From: Pholis gunnellus | Lineage: Eukaryota > Chordata > Actinopteri > Perciformes > Pholidae | Length of the DNA: 64,000 nucleotides | Assembly (NCBI GenBank): GCA_910591455.2 | Contig: OU342823.1 | Coordinates: 18,623,219 to 18,687,218 of the forward strand | Reading direction: 5' to 3' | Shown here: piece by piece, positions 60,918 through 64,000 of the stretch | Numbering within the stretch: the stretch's first letter is position 1 | How the letters are laid out: every line of letters starts with the position of its first letter | The notes under the pieces: generated by a model | Told to the model about the DNA's origin: nothing | Databases searched by the model: none | The model's input: the letters and a program-made list of their open reading frames with translations, nothing else | Made by a program: the position numbers and the translations under genes

Positions 60918-62804
60918 ATGCCACTTGTAAATAACAAAGTAGGCGATGATTGCACAGACAAGGCTTTGGCTGATGGAAAGGCTCTGGTGGATTCTTTGAT
61001 TAAGGTAAGCTGCTTCAAGTTTTAGACATCTTTTATTTATGCCATGACCATTTAGGAATTAAAAGAATGTTGTGGTGTAATACTGACATATTACAGTGTC
61101 TGTCTGTTATTTATTTTACAATTGAACAAGCCGAAAGAAGAAATGTCAGAAAACACCTACGAGGTTGATTTAAGTATTTTTACAGAGCATTTTATGTTAC
61201 AAAAAGTTGCTTTGTTTATCATCAGAAATTATTCTATCTTCTCTATCATTTTTTAAATATATTTATATTAATATGTCACAGACTAAACTTATACAAGACA
61301 TCCAAGCATCATTTTTTCCCCCCCTGTGGCTAAAAAAGCACTCTCACTGAAAAGAATCTCTTGGTCCACTGCGTCTTTGTGACCGTTCAGATATCTTTGT
61401 TAGATAATGCTGCGGCCATGCCTGGCATTTTGTCTGTTATTGACCTGCATGTAGTTGTTTTTACCATAATTTACCATGATATTTTTGCTTTTTATGGCAT
61501 GTAGTTTATTTATATGATGGAAATATTTTTTGCACAGTGAGAAAAAAATTGATCCTATCCTAAAATTAGCTCCTCACCGAATATTTGCTTGACGTGCAGT
61601 TGATATATTTCTTAGTACGGAGAGCTTTTCACTTACTAGTATACTGTGTAAAATTTGCTGGAAAGTTACATAGCTTCAGGGTTCCGAGTGTACATTTGAG
61701 ACAATATGAGCAAACATACTTTATATGGTAAAAGAAAGAAAATGAACTACTGTAACATTATTAAGGTTTAAGTTTTGCACGAATACTGTATAGAAAGGCA
61801 TAAATGCCAATAAATACATTCAGGACAAAAATCAAAAAAATAATACAGCATAATGTCGTTCTCATTGCTTCATTCCCTCTCATCTCTCCACGCTCTGAAT
61901 GCACAAGGTTGTTTTGGCTTATCTAGAAATAGATCAGTGATAATGAGATTAATTGTAATATTTTTCATTGAAACCCTTCCTGCTAATCCTCCACGACTGA
62001 GCTAATGCCTATTAATAAAACACCGTGTTAGGATATGATGGAGATCATAAAAGCGGAATTGTCCCATTTGACGCAGTTATTGTTCCAAGCAGCTTCAGAT
62101 AACTAATGGATATTTATCAGAATTGTTTCTTATCAATCCAAAAGCCGGTATTTCTTTCCTTCATGAAGCACTGACTTTACCACAATATGTCTTATAACAT
62201 TGATTGAACATATTTTTATTTAGGATATTAATGTATTCACTAGAGGACAGTTCTTCAGAGGGCTGTTAGATGCACAATATCTATTTATAACAAAGATTAG
62301 TGCTAGTTCTGCTGTATACTGGCTCGGTTGATGTACACAGCTGGGGCGTGTATTGATACCAAGCACGTTGGACGTTGCTGTTAGAAACTTTAAGTTACAA
62401 AAGGAAGTCACAGATTCTTCCGGTTTCCCTAATTTCCCACCAAGGCTTGCATATCAATTAGCACATCGAAATCTTTATTTATTTTTTCTCCACACAGGTG
62501 GTGGCATGTTACCGGCACTTGGCCTCGTGTGTCGGTGGGTGCACGGACAGCTTGCAGCTGCGGGATGAGTTACGACAAACACGTGAAAAGGCCCAAATGT
62601 TGGCCGTGTCCATCTGTAGTCGTCTGACCTCACATCTCCGAAACAAGAGCCTGCCTGAGGGGCAGCGTAAGGAGATGGAGCTCCTCTGGGTGGCCTTCTC
62701 CTCCAGCCTAGAGCTCCTCCATGTTGACATGTGCAAAGTTTTCAGCGTGGCTGAAATCTTCTCTCTGGCCAACACTGATACGCTGGTGCAAACTGGCCTA
62801 CAAG
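60918..62804 (+). CDS. rgs9bp: RGS9-binding protein (R9AP), first two exons of an incomplete gene
   Basis: Exon 1 is 60918-61004 (29 codons, MPLVNNKVGDD to LVDSLIK) and exon 2 is 62498-62804 (VVACYRHLASCVGG to VQTGLQ plus one base). Together they give 131 codons of the N-terminal helical domain. The match to R9AP is clear: human reads ACYHHLVLTVGG, LRQELQKTRQKAQELAVS and LWVAFSGCLDLLEADM at the matching places. R9AP tethers the RGS9-1/G-beta-5 complex to photoreceptor membranes and speeds transducin GTPase, ending the light response; loss causes bradyopsia in people. The C-terminal coiled coil and membrane anchor lie outside. The next exon seems to start at base 64000, after CACGCAG, in the right phase (G plus G begins a Gly codon). 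Human RGS9BP has no intron in this region as far as I recall, so the split is a fish feature or gene-copy feature. Confidence 0.9.
61005..62497 (+). other. rgs9bp intron 1: nothing recognised
   Basis: AT-rich intron of about 1.5 kb, from GTAAGC to CACACAG. No exon, RNA gene or known repeat was recognised inside. Confidence 0.6.
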
Positions 62805-63999
62805 GTAAATGATAGCCCTGCACCTCTTATTGTAGATGCGAATAGTACTTCACAGGGTAGATTAGTTAAGGGCAGCCCATCAGGTAAGTTGTGTAACACA
62901 AGATTTAACCAGGGACTACATTTAGGAGACAATTACAACAAATATTATTGTAATATTCAAAATCATTTCAGAGATGATTTGGGTGTGAATAGGACTCACT
63001 GAAATGATAGAGTAGCAAATTGGACATTTGTGTTAAAATGTAGTGATTTCCCCCCCATGTCTTCAGTGATTATTGGTCAGGATGGTTGAGTATCAATTAC
63101 GAGATGAAAAAAATCTGTTTGTACAAACCTCTTAAATATGTGTTTGATTCCATATAAATGTGTAAATAGTCAGATGAACTTTTGCCATATCAGACATCCT
63201 ATTTATGCAAATCAAACCATGATTTCATGAATTTAATGGGGGCTTTTTGAGCAGGCATCTAGCTCCTACTTTACTTAGAAAACTACTGGTGACAATAGAT
63301 CAGATTTTGTTAAAAAAAGAAGATAAAACAGTCGTGCAATAACCTTCACGAAGGTTATATTATTCAGTATTTGTTGAATTGACTTTAGAGAGGCGTTAAT
63401 TCAGCTTTATGGCCATTTTGGAATATGTACTTTGTGTTGTTGTTGAAACGTATCACATTATAAAGAGACGTGTCTGTTATTTAGCCCAGTGGTTCGCAAC
63501 CTGGAGGTCAGGACCCCCAATTGTGTTTCAAGCGGTCGCCAGATGGTTGTGGAGGAAGAAAAGAAAAGAACATTAAGAATTAAACATTTTAGACTTTTTT
63601 TTCACTTTATATCACCTGTACCAGTGATACAATTTGCCTCAGAATAGGCTTTATTGAGTGTTTTGTGAGAGTCAGAGAAGTCCTGCACATGAGTTTCTGA
63701 TGGGGGGTTTTCGGCGGGTCAGGGGGAGAGAAAAAGTCACGGAATGGACAAAATACCCACCGTGCCTGGAGCACGTAGACGACGCCTTCGTGCTAGCTGT
63801 TAAAACTAAACAAAGTGGGGTGACGCAACGCAAAAAAAACACTGATTCAACTTACCCTCACTGATATGAATGGTAGTAAATAAGAGAAACACATTATAAC
63901 CTTCATGAGGTTTAAATGTATTGCATGACTGTCGCAGGCTGCATTGGAATCAGTTAAATCATGTTCGACTGGATAAAAAGTTTTATTTTACTCACGCAG
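62805..63999 (+). other. rgs9bp intron 2, with a hAT-like repeat fragment
   Basis: The intron runs from GTAAAT to a strong acceptor at the window end (pyrimidine tract TTTTATTTTACTCACGCAG). Apart from the repeat at 63487 nothing was recognised. Confidence 0.6.
63487..63590 (+). repeat. hAT-like terminal repeat fragment
   Basis: CAGTGGTTCGCAACCTGGAG followed by GTCAGGACCCCC and GTCGCCAGATGG matches the 'cagtggttcccaacctgggggtcgggaccc' end found on many vertebrate hAT-type non-autonomous elements. The far end was not located. Confidence 0.6.
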
Positions 64000-64000
64000 G

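Noticed and set aside
1..64000. CRISPR arrays, operons or prokaryotic signals
   Set aside because: All genes are spliced vertebrate genes; repeated DNA is microsatellite, minisatellite or dispersed eukaryotic repeat.

Overview
The window reads as nuclear DNA of a bony fish, most likely a percomorph teleost. The reasons are compact intron-rich genes of clear vertebrate type, very dense (CA)n/(GT)n microsatellites, and fragments of dispersed repeats familiar from percomorph genomes. Exon models below were built by hand from splice signals, reading phase and remembered family sequence. No search or alignment was run.

Positions 1 to about 34,300 hold the 5' part of ahrr (aryl hydrocarbon receptor repressor) on the minus strand. 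The N-terminal exon (32,851 to 32,790) and the bHLH exon (30,958 to 30,777) are present. A probable non-coding first exon near 33,260-33,680 sits under a TATA-like promoter with a cluster of dioxin-response cores and a Z-DNA-prone tract. No PAS exon was recognised to the left, so the intron after the bHLH exon appears to be at least 30.7 kb. It is filled with microsatellites, two degenerate tandem repeats and repeat debris. From 34,300 to about 40,500 no gene was recognised.

Positions 40,500 to 48,945 hold anks6 on the minus strand. It is complete: 17 coding exons, 923 codons, with ankyrin repeats, a Ser/Pro-rich linker and a SAM domain. Head to head with it, on the plus strand, is rps20 (four coding exons, 119 aa), with a SNORD54 C/D snoRNA in its second intron. 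Next on the plus strand is a KIF20-family mitotic kinesin (18 coding exons, 798 aa, closest in feel to KIF20B but short), with one apparent GC-AG intron and a near-perfect long hairpin in intron 13. The last gene, rgs9bp (R9AP), is plus-strand and incomplete: two exons are inside, and the third seems to begin on the final base of the window.

The genes do not form one pathway. They are a ciliary scaffold (anks6), a ribosomal protein with its snoRNA, a cytokinesis motor, a phototransduction anchor and a xenobiotic-response repressor, placed side by side. The most notable observations are the GC-AG intron inside the kinesin switch I codons, the intronic hairpin next to a predicted branch point, the CTCF-type motif overlapping an anks6 splice acceptor, and the structure of the ahrr promoter. 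No wholly new system was found.
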